DNA of 28,919 nt from an uncultured Hungatella sp. GTDB taxonomy: Bacteria > Bacillota > Clostridia > Lachnospirales > Lachnospiraceae. A program made the position numbers and the translations under genes. The notes beneath the pieces were generated by a model that worked only from the letters and a program-made list of their open reading frames with translations, was not told where the DNA came from and made no database searches. Within the stretch, counting starts at the first letter, position 1. Every line of letters starts with the position of its first letter. This document shows, in pieces, positions 1 to 9,747 of the stretch. The stretch is from positions 1 through 28,919 of the forward strand of contig CAJUPQ010000041.1 of assembly GCA_910588505.1 (NCBI GenBank). Direction: 5' to 3'.

Positions 1-79
1 CTGACAAAAAATCATCTCACAAAATCAGGCACAAAGAGACTCCGAGAGTACATAAAATGGGACAGGAGGTATCCGGGCT

Positions 80-811
80 ATGAATAATATATATGACAAT
101 GAAGAATTTTTTAACCAGTACTCCCAGATGAACCGCAGCAAGGCAGGCCTGTCTGCAGCCGGGGAATGGCACCAGTTAAAGCCATTGTTTCCTGTGCTGG
201 ACAAAAAGAGCGTACTTGATCTGGGGTGCGGTTATGGGTGGCACTGTAAATTTTCCCGGGAGCAGGGGGCGGCCAGGGTTTTGGGGATTGATTTGAGTGA
301 GAAGATGATTGGTGAAGCTAAAAGAAGGAACAGCAAAGAGGGCATCGATTACCGTGTCTGCGGCATAGATGGATATGAGTACCCGGAGGATAGCTGGGAT
401 CTTGTTCTCTCAAACCTGGCACTCCACTATATAGAGGACCTGGATTGGGTGTTTGGGAAGGTTTTCAGGACGCTGAAACAGGACGGGATTTTTCTTTTTA
501 ATATTGAACATCCCGTTTTTACTTCCGGGGTGGGGCAGGACTGGATCTATGGGGACGACAGACAGCCGAAATACTGGCCGGTGGATGATTACTATCGTCC
601 CGGAAAGCGGGAGACTCATTTTCTGGGATGTGATGTGGTGAAGTACCATCACACGCTGACACAGATTCTGATGGGACTGATGAGAAGCGGATTTATCCTT
701 GAAGTTGTGGAGGAGGCAGAGCCTCCCAGACAGATGATGGATATTCCGGGGATGGAACATGAACTGCGCAGGCCGATGATGCTGCTGGTAAGGGTAAGAG
801 CGGAAAAATGA
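80..811 (+). CDS. class I SAM-dependent methyltransferase
   Basis: A 243-residue soluble protein with a Rossmann-type SAM-binding fold. Motif I is VLDLGCGYGWHC near residues 45-56, followed by an acidic strand end (GIDLSEKMI) and a later SNLALHYIED segment, the usual layout of the UbiE/BioC-like methyltransferase_11/25 group. The start is ATG at 80, with AGGAGG at 64-69 upstream. No signal peptide or membrane segment is visible. The substrate cannot be read from the sequence; small-molecule methylation is the family norm. It is followed 86 bases later by a YjbR-like gene on the same strand, so the two may be co-transcribed. Family assignment is firm; function is not known. Confidence 0.9.
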   Translation: MNNIYDNEEFFNQYSQMNRSKAGLSAAGEWHQLKPLFPVLDKKSVLDLGCGYGWHCKFSREQGAARVLGIDLSEKMIGEAKRRNSKEGIDYRVCGIDGYEYPEDSWDLVLSNLALHYIEDLDWVFGKVFRTLKQDGIFLFNIEHPVFTSGVGQDWIYGDDRQPKYWPVDDYYRPGKRETHFLGCDVVKYHHTLTQILMGLMRSGFILEVVEEAEPPRQMMDIPGMEHELRRPMMLLVRVRAEK

Positions 812-897
812 GGGAGCGGATAAAAATACAAAAATAGAAATCCGCAGGGGAAAGTTCGTCAAGCCGGAAGAAAGGCCGGCACAGAGGAGATAAAAGA

Positions 898-1332
898 ATG
901 CGCGAAGAGGTCTTTAACCACATCAAAAAGAAGTACAAAGTTTCCCCGGAATATCCCTGGGGGAAGTATGAAAACAATGCGGTCTTCCGCCATGCCGACA
1001 ATAAAAAATGGTTTGCCCTGGTGCTGGAAGTGGGGCGGGATAAGCTGGGGCTTTCGGGAAATGAGCGTGTGGACGTGATAAATCTGAAGATTGACGACAG
1101 GATGTTTAAGGAGATGCTGCTTAAAGAGAATGGGATCCTTCCTGCGTACCACATGAATAAGGAACATTGGATTTCCGTGATTTTGGACGGCACAGTGAAG
1201 GAGGACAAAGTTTTTGACCTGATTGGCGCAAGTTTTCTGGCCACGGCGCCGAAGAAAAAGAAAGAAAAGGTTCGGCCTCCAAAGGAGTGGATTGTTCCGG
1301 CCAAGGGGAGTGCCCAACAGTCTGAGCCATGA
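898..1332 (+). CDS. MmcQ/YjbR family protein
   Basis: A 144-residue protein resembling the MmcQ/YjbR family, a CyaY-like fold often labelled DNA-binding without strong proof. Typical features are an N-terminal helix, the segment YPWGKYENNAVFRHADNKKW, and the C-terminal HMNKEHWISVILDG segment that lies in the family's conserved core. The last 20 or so residues are lysine-rich and low in complexity. The start ATG at 898 follows AGAGGAG at 883-889. The gene lies between a methyltransferase and a Nudix protein, with no clear functional link. The role is unknown. Confidence 0.85.
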   Translation: MREEVFNHIKKKYKVSPEYPWGKYENNAVFRHADNKKWFALVLEVGRDKLGLSGNERVDVINLKIDDRMFKEMLLKENGILPAYHMNKEHWISVILDGTVKEDKVFDLIGASFLATAPKKKKEKVRPPKEWIVPAKGSAQQSEP

Positions 1333-1400
1333 GTTGAATCGGTGAAGAAGGCAGTGTTTTTGGAGAGAAATTGGATTATATATTATGGAGGAGAAAGGTT

Positions 1401-2486
1401 ATGAATGTGATTGTTCCGTTAAAACTTATTTGCGATGCCATAGAGACAGCAGACAGTGAGTGGAGGCAGTACCTTGATATAGAAAAAATGGAAGTGGTCT
1501 GCCTTCCGGAAAATCCTTTTATGGGTGAGTATGATGAGGAGGACCAGGAACTGGCGGAACTGATTGAGGAGGAATGGAATATCCGGTTCTTTGCCCTGCC
1601 TTCACAGTTTGACATCCACGAATACAGTATTATGGAGGATTTTGTGTGGGAGCTTCCCCAGGGGCTGGTGCAGGACTCACTGGAAAATGCTATCAGGGGA
1701 AAGGGGGCTTTCCGGAGATTTAAGGATGGTATACGCAGATTTGGCATTGAACAGCAGTGGTATGACTTTGAGGAGGCCAGGTACCGCAGTCTGGCCATTG
1801 AGTGGTGTGAGGAGAAAGGGTTTGGGTACCGTGAGGATGGGAATGGAAAGACAGAAGAACCTGTGAGCAGCGGGAAGTCCGGAAAAGCCGGGACAGACAG
1901 GAATGCCGGAGAGAATCTGGCATGGGAGGAAATCCGCACGGAGCATGTGGTGCAGGACACGTGGATTGATTTTAGGCGGTCCGCATACCGGCTTCCGGAC
2001 GGGAAGGTGTTTGAGCCTTTTTACAGTTACGGCCGCAAGGATTATGTGGTCATTGTGGCGTCTGATGAGGATGGAAGGTATCTGTGCGTCAGGCAGTTCC
2101 GCCAGGGAATAAAGGAAGTGACCACGGAATTTCCCGCAGGAGGAATTGAGCGGTCAGACAGCAGGAAGTATGGGTGCAGGGAGGGTTCGGGGGCGTCGGA
2201 GGACAGCCTTAAGGCGGCGAAGCGGGAGCTGCTTGAGGAGACGGGATATGTGTCGGATGAATGGAGGCATTTGCTTACGGTGCCGTCCAATGCAACCATG
2301 GCGGATAATTACGCCCATATTTTTGCAGCCGAAAACTGCAGAAAGCTGGGGGAGCAGGATCTGGACGAGACGGAGTTTCTGCATGTGAGAAGATATTCAG
2401 AAGAGGAGATTGAGAAGCTGATTTTCGGAGGAGAGTTTCAGCAGGCGGTCCATATTATGGCATGGATGCTGGCCAGGAGAGAATGA
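1401..2486 (+). CDS. UPF0158-Nudix hydrolase fusion
   Basis: I chose ATG 1401 because GGAGGAG lies just upstream at 1386-1393; an in-frame TTG at 1371 has no comparable site. The product is about 361 residues. Residues 1-145 look like a UPF0158 domain (opening NVIVPLKLICDAIETADSEW, ending in an IEWCEEKGF segment). A charged, Gly-rich linker follows. Residues 180-355 look like a Nudix domain of the ADP-ribose pyrophosphatase type, with FPAGGIE and KRELLEETGY. The Nudix box is unusual: about 16 residues, including a GCREGSG stretch, sit between GGIE and EDSLKAAKRELLEETG, where the normal spacing is tight. The catalytic REXXEE core is kept, so nucleotide diphosphate hydrolysis is plausible but the loop geometry is altered. 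Confidence 0.85.
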   Translation: MNVIVPLKLICDAIETADSEWRQYLDIEKMEVVCLPENPFMGEYDEEDQELAELIEEEWNIRFFALPSQFDIHEYSIMEDFVWELPQGLVQDSLENAIRGKGAFRRFKDGIRRFGIEQQWYDFEEARYRSLAIEWCEEKGFGYREDGNGKTEEPVSSGKSGKAGTDRNAGENLAWEEIRTEHVVQDTWIDFRRSAYRLPDGKVFEPFYSYGRKDYVVIVASDEDGRYLCVRQFRQGIKEVTTEFPAGGIERSDSRKYGCREGSGASEDSLKAAKRELLEETGYVSDEWRHLLTVPSNATMADNYAHIFAAENCRKLGEQDLDETEFLHVRRYSEEEIEKLIFGGEFQQAVHIMAWMLARRE

Positions 2487-2546
2487 AAGGGAGCGGATTG
2501 GGGCTGAGGGGAATAAGATAATGCTGAAGATAGAATAGAGGAGCAA

Positions 2547-3389
2547 TTATTCACCCTGTATCCCCATCTTCCGGCACTTCTCCGGAGAAACCCCAAAAAA
2601 ACGTTTAAACACTCTGCTGAAATACAAGGGATCCCGAAAACCGGTCAAAAAAGCCGCCGTCGATACACTAAGCCCCTCAAAAAGCAGAAGTTCTCTGGCC
2701 TTCTCCACTCTTAGCTGGTTCAGATACCGGATAGGAGGAGTTCCTGTGGCCTGTTTAAACACATGGGAAAAATAGTCGGAGCTCAGGCAGCAGAATTTCG
2801 CCATGGCATCAAGAGACCATTCCTTCATATATTGCTGATTCAGGGCGAGAATCAGATCGTCAATGGCAGAATAGGGCTTAACTTGTTGTGATTGCGTTTT
2901 AAGCCGCCCAATCAAAGCCAGCAGCTTTAAAAAGTCATGTTCCACCACAGACTGGTAATAATCCTTTTTCAGCTGCAGTTCTTTTATCATCTCTTCAAAA
3001 ATTTGTTTCACCTGCAGACTTTCCCCGATATAGCAGGTATCTGTGCCATACCCGGAAAGAATCTCCCTGCACTGGCTGCCTGTAAAATGAATCCAGTAAA
3101 CTTCCGGTTTATCTCTGAAAAAATAGGAGTAAATCTGAGGTTCGCCAGGGTGATAGAGAATCACGCTTCCGGAAGAGCAGGGAGTAAAACTGTGACCGAT
3201 TTTGTAATTGCCAACCCCTTTGTAAACATAGAGAAGCTGGTAGTCCACCCTCCCACCCGGACGTTGTTTTGTGTAATCCCTTGTAAGAAATTTCTCGAAG
3301 CCGCAGCAGTTTATGACAATAGGAGATTCAAAGTCCGCATAACCGTCCTCTCTTCTCATTTCCCGCAGATGTCCTGACACATGAATCAT
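2547..3389 (-). CDS. AraC family transcriptional regulator
   Basis: A 280-residue regulator. The N-terminal half (roughly residues 30-150) looks like an AraC-type cupin sensor (YQLLYVYKGVGNYKIG, then GSVILYHPGEPQIYSYFF). The C-terminal 100 residues hold two helix-turn-helix units, the second being VSTAAFLTGFRDPLYFSRVF, followed by the conserved FGVSPEKCRK end. The start ATG at 3389 has a GGAGGG site just upstream. It is divergent from the sulfatase gene across a 165-base AT-rich gap that must hold both promoters, so it most likely controls the sulfatase in response to a sugar-like ligand. The ligand is unknown. Confidence 0.92.
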   Translation of the reverse strand: MIHVSGHLREMRREDGYADFESPIVINCCGFEKFLTRDYTKQRPGGRVDYQLLYVYKGVGNYKIGHSFTPCSSGSVILYHPGEPQIYSYFFRDKPEVYWIHFTGSQCREILSGYGTDTCYIGESLQVKQIFEEMIKELQLKKDYYQSVVEHDFLKLLALIGRLKTQSQQVKPYSAIDDLILALNQQYMKEWSLDAMAKFCCLSSDYFSHVFKQATGTPPIRYLNQLRVEKARELLLFEGLSVSTAAFLTGFRDPLYFSRVFKRFFGVSPEKCRKMGIQGE

Positions 3390-3554
3390 CTTTTCCCTCC
3401 ATAAAGCGTCTTTTTAGATAAAAACAAAAATATCCATATTTAGAGCAAAATCATCTATGGAAAAATATACATAAATGCCCGTATACTTTTCTTAAAGCAT
3501 ATCATATTTCCCATAAAAATAAAACAAAAAAAGACATTTACGGAGGTACACAAC

Positions 3555-5048
3555 ATGAAACGACAGGTCATTCTTATTATGACGGACACCACAAGAAAAG
3601 ACATGCTGGGCTGCTACGGCAACGAAGTTATGAAAACCCCCAATCTGGACAGACTGGCTGAGCGGGGAATCCGTTATGAGAATGCCTACACCTGCCAGCC
3701 TGTCTGCGGTCCTGCCAGAAGCGCGATCTTTACCGGAACGTTTCCCCACACCAACGGCATGGTGACCAACAGCATTGCCATGGGCGACAATGTAAAGACC
3801 TTAGGACAGCGGCTGTCAGATCAGGGCATTCCCTGCGGGTATGTGGGAAAATGGCATCTGGACGGCGGCGACTATTTTGGACTGGGAAACTGTCCGGAGG
3901 GCTGGGAGCCAAAGTACTGGTATGATATGAAATGCTACCTTGATGAACTCACAGAGGAGGAGCGAAGGAAATCAAGAAAATCGGACACCTCTTTTGATCA
4001 GAATATGACAGCGGAGTTTACCTATGCCCACAGATGTTCTGACAGAGCCATCTCCTTCCTTAAAGAATACAAAGACCGGGATTTTTTCCTGACAGTATCC
4101 TATGACGAACCCCATGGCCCTTCGCTCTGTCCTACCCCCTACAACACTATGTATGACGGTTTCAAATTCCAGGATCATCCGGGCTTTGAGGATGACTTGG
4201 CAGACAAACCCTTCATGCAGAAGCTATGGGCAGGAGATATGCTTCATGCTCCCCTTGAAAAAATCAATAAACCATCCCGAAAACTCTCCCTGTTTTTAGG
4301 CTGCAACTCCTTTGCCGACTATGAGATCGGACGGGTTCTTGATCTCATCGAAACCTCCATGCCCGACGCCCTGGTGATCTACACTTCTGACCACGGAGAT
4401 ATGTTAGGTTCCCACAGACTGTGGCAGAAAAATGCTGCCGTTTACCGTGAGGTGGCGAACATCCCCTTAATAATAGCCGGCGGACAGCGGGGGAAAGTGG
4501 TTCACGCTCCCGCCTCCCATATTGATCTGGCTCCCACTATCATGGATTACTTTGAACTTCCCCTCCCCAAAATCTTTGAAGGAAAAAGTATGTTGGGACA
4601 GATTCACAATCCTTTGGAAAACGTAAATGATTATGTCTTTACCGAGTTCACCAGATACGAGGTTGACCACGACGGTTTCGGCGGACTTCAGATGATGCGG
4701 GCAGTCATAACTGAGCGTTATAAACTGGCTGTCCATGTTTTGGACAGTGATGAGTTTTATGATCTCTATGAAGATCCTTTTGAGATTCACAATCTAATCC
4801 TTGACGAAACCTATGCCTCTATAAGAAACAGTCTCCATGACAGGCTTTTAGAACATATGAACGAGACCAGGGACATGTATCGGGGCTATCAGTGGGCAGT
4901 CCGTCCATGGCGGAAAGACAAACAACCCACATGGGACAATGACGGATATACCAGGCAGAGAGAAAATGAAGAATATGAGCCGAGACAACTGGACTACGAT
5001 ACAGGCATGCCCATGGAACACGCTTCAAGGAAAAAGAAAAAATATTAA
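3555..5048 (+). CDS. cytoplasmic sulfatase (Cys-type, S1 family)
   Basis: A 497-residue alkaline-phosphatase-superfamily sulfatase. The formylglycine signature is C51-G-P-A-R55 in QPVCGPARSAIFTG; the first residue is Cys, so maturation would need an anaerobic radical-SAM sulfatase-maturing enzyme, which is not encoded in this window. Metal ligands fit D11 in LIMTDTTRKD and the D-H pair in YTSDHGDMLGSH; GYVGKWHLDG supplies the conserved Lys. No signal peptide is seen, so it should act inside the cell on an imported compound. The start ATG at 3555 follows CGGAGG. The stop overlaps the convergent response-regulator stop by 4 bases. Members of this superfamily can also cleave phosphate mono- or diesters, so sulfate-ester specificity is inferred. 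Confidence 0.92.
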   Translation: MKRQVILIMTDTTRKDMLGCYGNEVMKTPNLDRLAERGIRYENAYTCQPVCGPARSAIFTGTFPHTNGMVTNSIAMGDNVKTLGQRLSDQGIPCGYVGKWHLDGGDYFGLGNCPEGWEPKYWYDMKCYLDELTEEERRKSRKSDTSFDQNMTAEFTYAHRCSDRAISFLKEYKDRDFFLTVSYDEPHGPSLCPTPYNTMYDGFKFQDHPGFEDDLADKPFMQKLWAGDMLHAPLEKINKPSRKLSLFLGCNSFADYEIGRVLDLIETSMPDALVIYTSDHGDMLGSHRLWQKNAAVYREVANIPLIIAGGQRGKVVHAPASHIDLAPTIMDYFELPLPKIFEGKSMLGQIHNPLENVNDYVFTEFTRYEVDHDGFGGLQMMRAVITERYKLAVHVLDSDEFYDLYEDPFEIHNLILDETYASIRNSLHDRLLEHMNETRDMYRGYQWAVRPWRKDKQPTWDNDGYTRQRENEEYEPRQLDYDTGMPMEHASRKKKKY

Positions 5049-6439
5049 TCCATATGTTCCTTTCCCATATACTCCTTCCGATAATCAAGAGGGGTCATAC
5101 CCTCCGCTTTTTTAAAGGAGCGAATAAAAAAGCTGGCGCTGTAATATCCTGTGGCAGCACTGATCTCCTGAATGGTCATATGAGTCTGCAGGAGAAGCCG
5201 CTTGCTCTTACTGATTCGAAGCCTGGTCAGATACTGCACAAAATTGCACCCTGTTTTTTTCTTAAACAGTGACGAAAAATAGTTTGGAGAAAAGCCGTAG
5301 AGCGCAGAGATCCCTGTAAGGCTTAAGTCCTCCGTATAGTGCTCTTCAATATACTGTAAAATCTCGTCGCTGCGGAAGTCCTTTGGCATGGTCTGGAGCA
5401 TGGACAGGCCAACCTGTTTCATCTTTTTCGACAGATTATCCTTGTTCAGATGTTCCAGATGATAAGCCCGCTCCAAAAAACTGAGAAGATGGGAGACAGC
5501 AGATGAATTCTGCGCCGTTATCTCATCCAGGGCCTGTACCATAGCCTGGGAGGACAGCAGAAAAGAAGCATGGTCATTGACTGCAGAAGCCTTAAGACAG
5601 CTTTCACAATGACGGCAAAGCTTTGCCAGTTCAGGGGTCAGTTCAGGGGCCTTTCGATTACTTCCATAGAGTGTTTGTCTCTTAAAGACAAAACGACAGG
5701 CGGCAAGAGATTGGATCCTTTGCCATTCCTGTTTCCAGGAAAAGCTGTCAGAAAATCCTTTCCCTTCAAAAAACGTGTGACAGGCAGAATATTGTTCAGC
5801 CATCTCTTTGATATAGCCTGAAACACAGCCCGGATATTCCGGAGTCTCAAAAAGAAAGAGAAGGGTTCCCTCCGGCTGAGTGTACGGGAGAATCATCACT
5901 TTGCTGCTGTCTTTTTCCGACAGTTCCAAGGGCAGAAACGGGCAGGCGGGTACATCATCCGTTATGAGGAGGGGATAGCAGGTCTGGGGGAAAGGAATCA
6001 TTTCCTCTGAAGAACTCAACAGAGCCATGGTACACAGAGTCAGGTTCTGGAGCAGTTTTGTTTTCTGCTTCTCCAGGGCGGCTATGGTATGCTCCAGAAT
6101 CTGTTCCAGCTGGTTTCTGGTCAGAGGTTTTAATATATAGTCCCTAACCCCCAGGCGGATGGCCTCCTGGGCATATTTAAAATCATCAAATCCGGACAAC
6201 ACATAAAAGTCCGTCCAGGGCGCCAGCTCCCTGGCATGACGAATTGCTTCCAACCCGTCCATGGATGGCATCCGGATATCCACCAAAGCCAGATCAATGT
6301 GATTGCTTTTTACGGCGTCCAGCATAGAAAGTCCGTTGGCGGCTTCCACTACCTCCGCCTGCTCTACCCCGAGATCCTTTAAGAACATGAGAATCGACTG
6401 GCGAATCAAAGATTCATCATCTGCAATCAGTATTTTCAT
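5045..6439 (-). CDS. YesN-like response regulator with AraC-type output
   Basis: A 464-residue two-component regulator. Residues 1-120 form a receiver domain: acidic pair D7-D8, phosphorylation site D54 in ALVDIRMPSMDG, and K104 in YILKPL. A weakly conserved middle segment follows. The last 100 residues hold an AraC-type double helix-turn-helix (LTGISALYGFSPNYFSSLFK and IQEISAATGYYSASFFIRSF). It follows its sensor kinase with a 4-base ATGA overlap, indicating translational coupling. By analogy with YesMN systems it should control the adjacent divergent ABC importer operon and possibly the sulfatase. Confidence 0.93.
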   Translation of the reverse strand: MKILIADDESLIRQSILMFLKDLGVEQAEVVEAANGLSMLDAVKSNHIDLALVDIRMPSMDGLEAIRHARELAPWTDFYVLSGFDDFKYAQEAIRLGVRDYILKPLTRNQLEQILEHTIAALEKQKTKLLQNLTLCTMALLSSSEEMIPFPQTCYPLLITDDVPACPFLPLELSEKDSSKVMILPYTQPEGTLLFLFETPEYPGCVSGYIKEMAEQYSACHTFFEGKGFSDSFSWKQEWQRIQSLAACRFVFKRQTLYGSNRKAPELTPELAKLCRHCESCLKASAVNDHASFLLSSQAMVQALDEITAQNSSAVSHLLSFLERAYHLEHLNKDNLSKKMKQVGLSMLQTMPKDFRSDEILQYIEEHYTEDLSLTGISALYGFSPNYFSSLFKKKTGCNFVQYLTRLRISKSKRLLLQTHMTIQEISAATGYYSASFFIRSFKKAEGMTPLDYRKEYMGKEHMD

Positions 6440-8166
6440 AAAGTTTCCTCCATATCCTCTCTAAAGATCATAATTGTGGTTTTTGTTCCCTTGCCAACGG
6501 AACTTTGAATCTCCATCCGGCCTCTGGGGGAGAATGATTTAAGACGTTCCCTCACATTATTCAGCCCGATGCTGTTTTCCGACAAAATCTCTGTATCAAA
6601 ACCGATTCCATTGTCACAGACACTCATAATCAGGTAATCTTCCGTCTTTTGAATCAAAACCCTGATATAACACGGATACTCGCAGGGTTCGATTCCGTGA
6701 AGAACGGAATTCTCCACAATGGGCTGAAGAAGAAGCTTAGGTATCATAATCATTTCTTCATCCCCGGTTTCAGGAAAAATATCAAAAGAAAGCCGATCAT
6801 TAAACCGCAGTTTTTGAAGAGCGCAGTAATACTTTAAAAACTGAAGCTCTGTGGCAAGAGGGATTAGAGAAGGCGCTTTCAGAATGTACCGAAGCATTTC
6901 CGACATCTCATAGAGGGAATCCTCCAACCGTTCCCGCTCCCCCATCTGGTTTAGAGCAATAAGATTATTTAAGGTGTTAAACAGAAAATGGGGCTGAATC
7001 TGTGCCTGAAGAGCTTTAAATTCACTATCCTTCTGCTTAAGCGCCATAATATATTCCCTCTGAAGGGTTTTATCCAATTGTTCTGAGGTCTGATTCAGCA
7101 ATTTTCCCAGATCATCCAGCTCCGTACCGGACACATTTTCATATTTTTTAGAAAAGTCCTTGTGCTGAATAGCCCAAAATACCTCCTTCATCTGATTGAT
7201 GGATGCCACCAGCTTTTTAGAAAACATATAGTGGGATGATGTTGATATGAGAACTCCCACTATGTAAAAACAAAAAGCGGCAGAATAAATAATAAGTATC
7301 CTTGATCTTAAATGCTTATCCGACAGAAGAACGGTAATATTCCACGGATACTTTCCAAGAGGATAAGAGTACGCCTGGTAGGATCCGTCTTCCAAATTTA
7401 CATAGGATTTGCCGAAATTTTTCATGAAACTATCTGTATCCGCCTGAGATAACAGAGCGTTGGTGTAAACAATGTTCTGGTTTTCATCAGTTAAAATAAT
7501 TTTTGACGGGACATGAAAGGATAACTCTTTAAATATCCGATCCAAAATGGAAATATTGATATCAATCTTAATCACATACAGAGGCCGGCGGTTTTCTATT
7601 TTAACAATGGAACGAACCAGGGAGATCACGGAAGAATCATTGGGTTCGATATAGTCAGAAACATGAGGACCTAAAAGCAGACATCTACCGTCAGCAGCAA
7701 TGGCCCGCTGATACCAGTCCTTTTCCCCATATTTTACAGGCTGAATCAATGATTTATGATCATAATCATCTACGGTGTAATAAAGGCAGTCATCATCGTT
7801 CATAATAAAGATTCCGTTGACATCGGCGCGGGTATAGCGAACAAACCGAAAATTGGATTCCAGGTTACTTTTGAGAGGAATCTCCTCCAGAATGTCATAT
7901 TCATAGCCCTGGACCTTTTTTTCCAGATAATTATAGAGAGAGTCACTGTAATACGGCTGAAGAGTTACCTGTTCCAGTTCTTCTAAGTAGGTAATCATAT
8001 TGCTGGTCATGGAACTGGCAGTAGAATTCAGAAGGCTCTGGATATCTTTCTCATATTCTCTGGAATAAAACTGTGCCAGAAACGTAGAAATCAGAATAAA
8101 CGGCAAAAGGGTACTGATCAAAAAGATTTTCATAAGCTGTGCGGAAAAAGAGTGTTTTATTTTCAT
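6436..8166 (-). CDS. YesM-like sensor histidine kinase
   Basis: A 576-residue membrane kinase. TM1 covers about residues 11-32, an extracytoplasmic sensor of about 250 residues follows (dCache-like), and TM2 is near 288-310. A HAMP-like linker leads to the His_kinase domain with phospho-acceptor H393 in QIQPHFLFNTLNNLIALNQM. A HATPase_c domain with NGIGFD and SIGLNNVRERL ends the protein. The HFLFNTLN motif is typical of the LytS/YesM class. Start ATG 8166; the stop overlaps the response regulator start. It is divergent from the substrate-binding protein gene, a common arrangement where the pair senses an extracellular sugar and induces its importer. Confidence 0.94.
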   Translation of the reverse strand: MKIKHSFSAQLMKIFLISTLLPFILISTFLAQFYSREYEKDIQSLLNSTASSMTSNMITYLEELEQVTLQPYYSDSLYNYLEKKVQGYEYDILEEIPLKSNLESNFRFVRYTRADVNGIFIMNDDDCLYYTVDDYDHKSLIQPVKYGEKDWYQRAIAADGRCLLLGPHVSDYIEPNDSSVISLVRSIVKIENRRPLYVIKIDINISILDRIFKELSFHVPSKIILTDENQNIVYTNALLSQADTDSFMKNFGKSYVNLEDGSYQAYSYPLGKYPWNITVLLSDKHLRSRILIIYSAAFCFYIVGVLISTSSHYMFSKKLVASINQMKEVFWAIQHKDFSKKYENVSGTELDDLGKLLNQTSEQLDKTLQREYIMALKQKDSEFKALQAQIQPHFLFNTLNNLIALNQMGERERLEDSLYEMSEMLRYILKAPSLIPLATELQFLKYYCALQKLRFNDRLSFDIFPETGDEEMIMIPKLLLQPIVENSVLHGIEPCEYPCYIRVLIQKTEDYLIMSVCDNGIGFDTEILSENSIGLNNVRERLKSFSPRGRMEIQSSVGKGTKTTIMIFREDMEETL

Positions 8167-8328
8167 ATGGGTTCCTCATCTTAATACACAAAATTTCAGC
8201 CATTATTACCTGTTATCCATAAATCAGTATATACATTTTAGATATTTATTACAATAGATTTTATTAAAATCAGAAGAAAATACAACATAATCGTAAATAT
8301 TTACTATTTTGCTCCATGCATATGGAAC

Positions 8329-8334
8329 TATAAT
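8329..8334 (+). promoter_or_regulatory. candidate -10 box of the ABC importer operon
   Basis: TATAAT stands 35 bases before the ATG of the substrate-binding protein, between it and the divergent kinase gene. No good -35 hexamer is found 16-18 bases upstream, which fits an activator-dependent promoter. A CCAT-N4-ATGG element at 8314-8325 lies directly upstream. Assignment is by eye only. Confidence 0.45.
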
Positions 8335-8368
8335 AGAATTACAAAATTTCAGAGGAGGATAAAAAGAA

Positions 8369-9730
8369 ATGAGAAAACAAATCAAAACGTGGGCAGTATT
8401 GGGCCTTGCCGCAGCACTCACAGCTTCCATGGCAGGATGCGCATCTTCTCAGAGCGGAAGTTCTGAGACAGCCGCCCCCCAGGCTCCTGCCGCCCCTCAG
8501 GATCCGGACAAAGCCCAGACAGCAGAAACCACAAAAACTGAGGGTTCAGAAGCTCCCGCTGCTGCTCTTGAGGGGGAGATCGAGATCGTAACCAATGGAA
8601 ATGAAGAGACCTTCAATGCGGTTAATGAGATTTTAAATAACTTCATGGCAGAAAATCCGGGAGTAACGATCAGCTATACCACCCAGGGTTCTGATTATGA
8701 ACAGCTTATGAAAGCCCGAATGGCTTCCAATGATCTGCCCGATATCTTTGCCACTCACGGCTGGTCCGTAGCACGTTACAGCGAGTACCTGACGCCCCTC
8801 AATGATCAGCCCTGGTACGGTTCCATTGAAGAATCTTTTATGAACAATATCGCAAATGATGAAGGGCAGATCTTCGTTCTTCCCCTCAACATGGACATCG
8901 GCGGACTTTTATACAACAAGACTCTTCTTGAAGAGCTGAACGCAGAGATCCCAAAGACGTGGGATCAGCTCCTTGAGATCTGTGAGATGGGTAAGGCAAA
9001 GGGTTATACAGGCGTATTTATTGCGGGAAAAGACTCCCGCCAGCCAGCCAGCCTTTTGGATGTCTCCGCCCAGACCTTTATCTCAGTGCGCAAGGATGCA
9101 GATTATCCGTCCCAACTTTTAGATGGAACTTTTGACTGGAACAACTGGGCTCCCCTTTCCCAGTTCCTTCTCGACCTAAAGACCAAAGGATACTTAAATC
9201 CTGACTGTGTTACCTGTGATCCCATCGATGTGGCACCCAGAATGTCAGAGAATAAGGTGTTGTTTGTCATTACTTCCTCTATGGATCTTATCAGACAGGC
9301 CGCGGAACTGAATCCCGACGCGAAGTATGGTCTGGCTCCGGTTCCTTCCCTTGGAGAAGGCTATGAGAATGTATTCGCGGGCGGCGAGCGTGAGGCATAC
9401 GGCATCTGGAAAGACACCAAGCATATGGATATCTGCAGTGCGGTTCTGGAGTACTTAGCCCGCCCGGAAAATGTAAAAAAGGTTTGTGAGGCCAGCGGAA
9501 AACGTTCCGCCCTCAAAGACATCAACCCGGATCTTGGGGAGATCGCAGAGGATTACAAGACTTATGCCGATATCAGAATCTGTCCTGTTTTCGACCGCGC
9601 TTACCTGCCAAGCGGCATGTGGAGCACCATGAGAACCATCGGATCATCTCTCATCGCGGAAGAGATGACTGTGGAAGAAAGCGTGAAAACCATGGAGACC
9701 GATTATAACACACTTCGCGAGCAGCAGTAA
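8369..9730 (+). CDS. ABC transporter extracellular solute-binding lipoprotein
   Basis: A 453-residue family-1 type sugar-binding protein. A lipoprotein signal peptide covers residues 1-23, with lipobox SMAGC and Cys24 as the lipidated residue. A low-complexity Ala/Pro/Gln/Thr linker (about residues 25-70) tethers the mature domain, which starts near LEGEIEIVTNGNEETFNAV. Conserved stretches include LPDIFATHGWSVARYSEYL and VLPLNMDIGGLLYNKTLLEE. AGGAGG lies at 8353-8358. It is the first gene of an operon with two permeases and a GDPD-family enzyme. No ATPase is encoded here, so a shared MsmK-type ATPase elsewhere is expected. The ligand is probably a carbohydrate or glycerol-phosphodiester-like compound. 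Confidence 0.93.
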   Translation: MRKQIKTWAVLGLAAALTASMAGCASSQSGSSETAAPQAPAAPQDPDKAQTAETTKTEGSEAPAAALEGEIEIVTNGNEETFNAVNEILNNFMAENPGVTISYTTQGSDYEQLMKARMASNDLPDIFATHGWSVARYSEYLTPLNDQPWYGSIEESFMNNIANDEGQIFVLPLNMDIGGLLYNKTLLEELNAEIPKTWDQLLEICEMGKAKGYTGVFIAGKDSRQPASLLDVSAQTFISVRKDADYPSQLLDGTFDWNNWAPLSQFLLDLKTKGYLNPDCVTCDPIDVAPRMSENKVLFVITSSMDLIRQAAELNPDAKYGLAPVPSLGEGYENVFAGGEREAYGIWKDTKHMDICSAVLEYLARPENVKKVCEASGKRSALKDINPDLGEIAEDYKTYADIRICPVFDRAYLPSGMWSTMRTIGSSLIAEEMTVEESVKTMETDYNTLREQQ

Positions 9731-9747
9731 TATTGGGAGGAAAAAGG

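Noticed and set aside
6228..6252. TGGCATG...TTGC sequence resembling a sigma-54 promoter
   Set aside because: The GG-to-GC distance is 13, not 12, and it lies inside the response regulator coding sequence.
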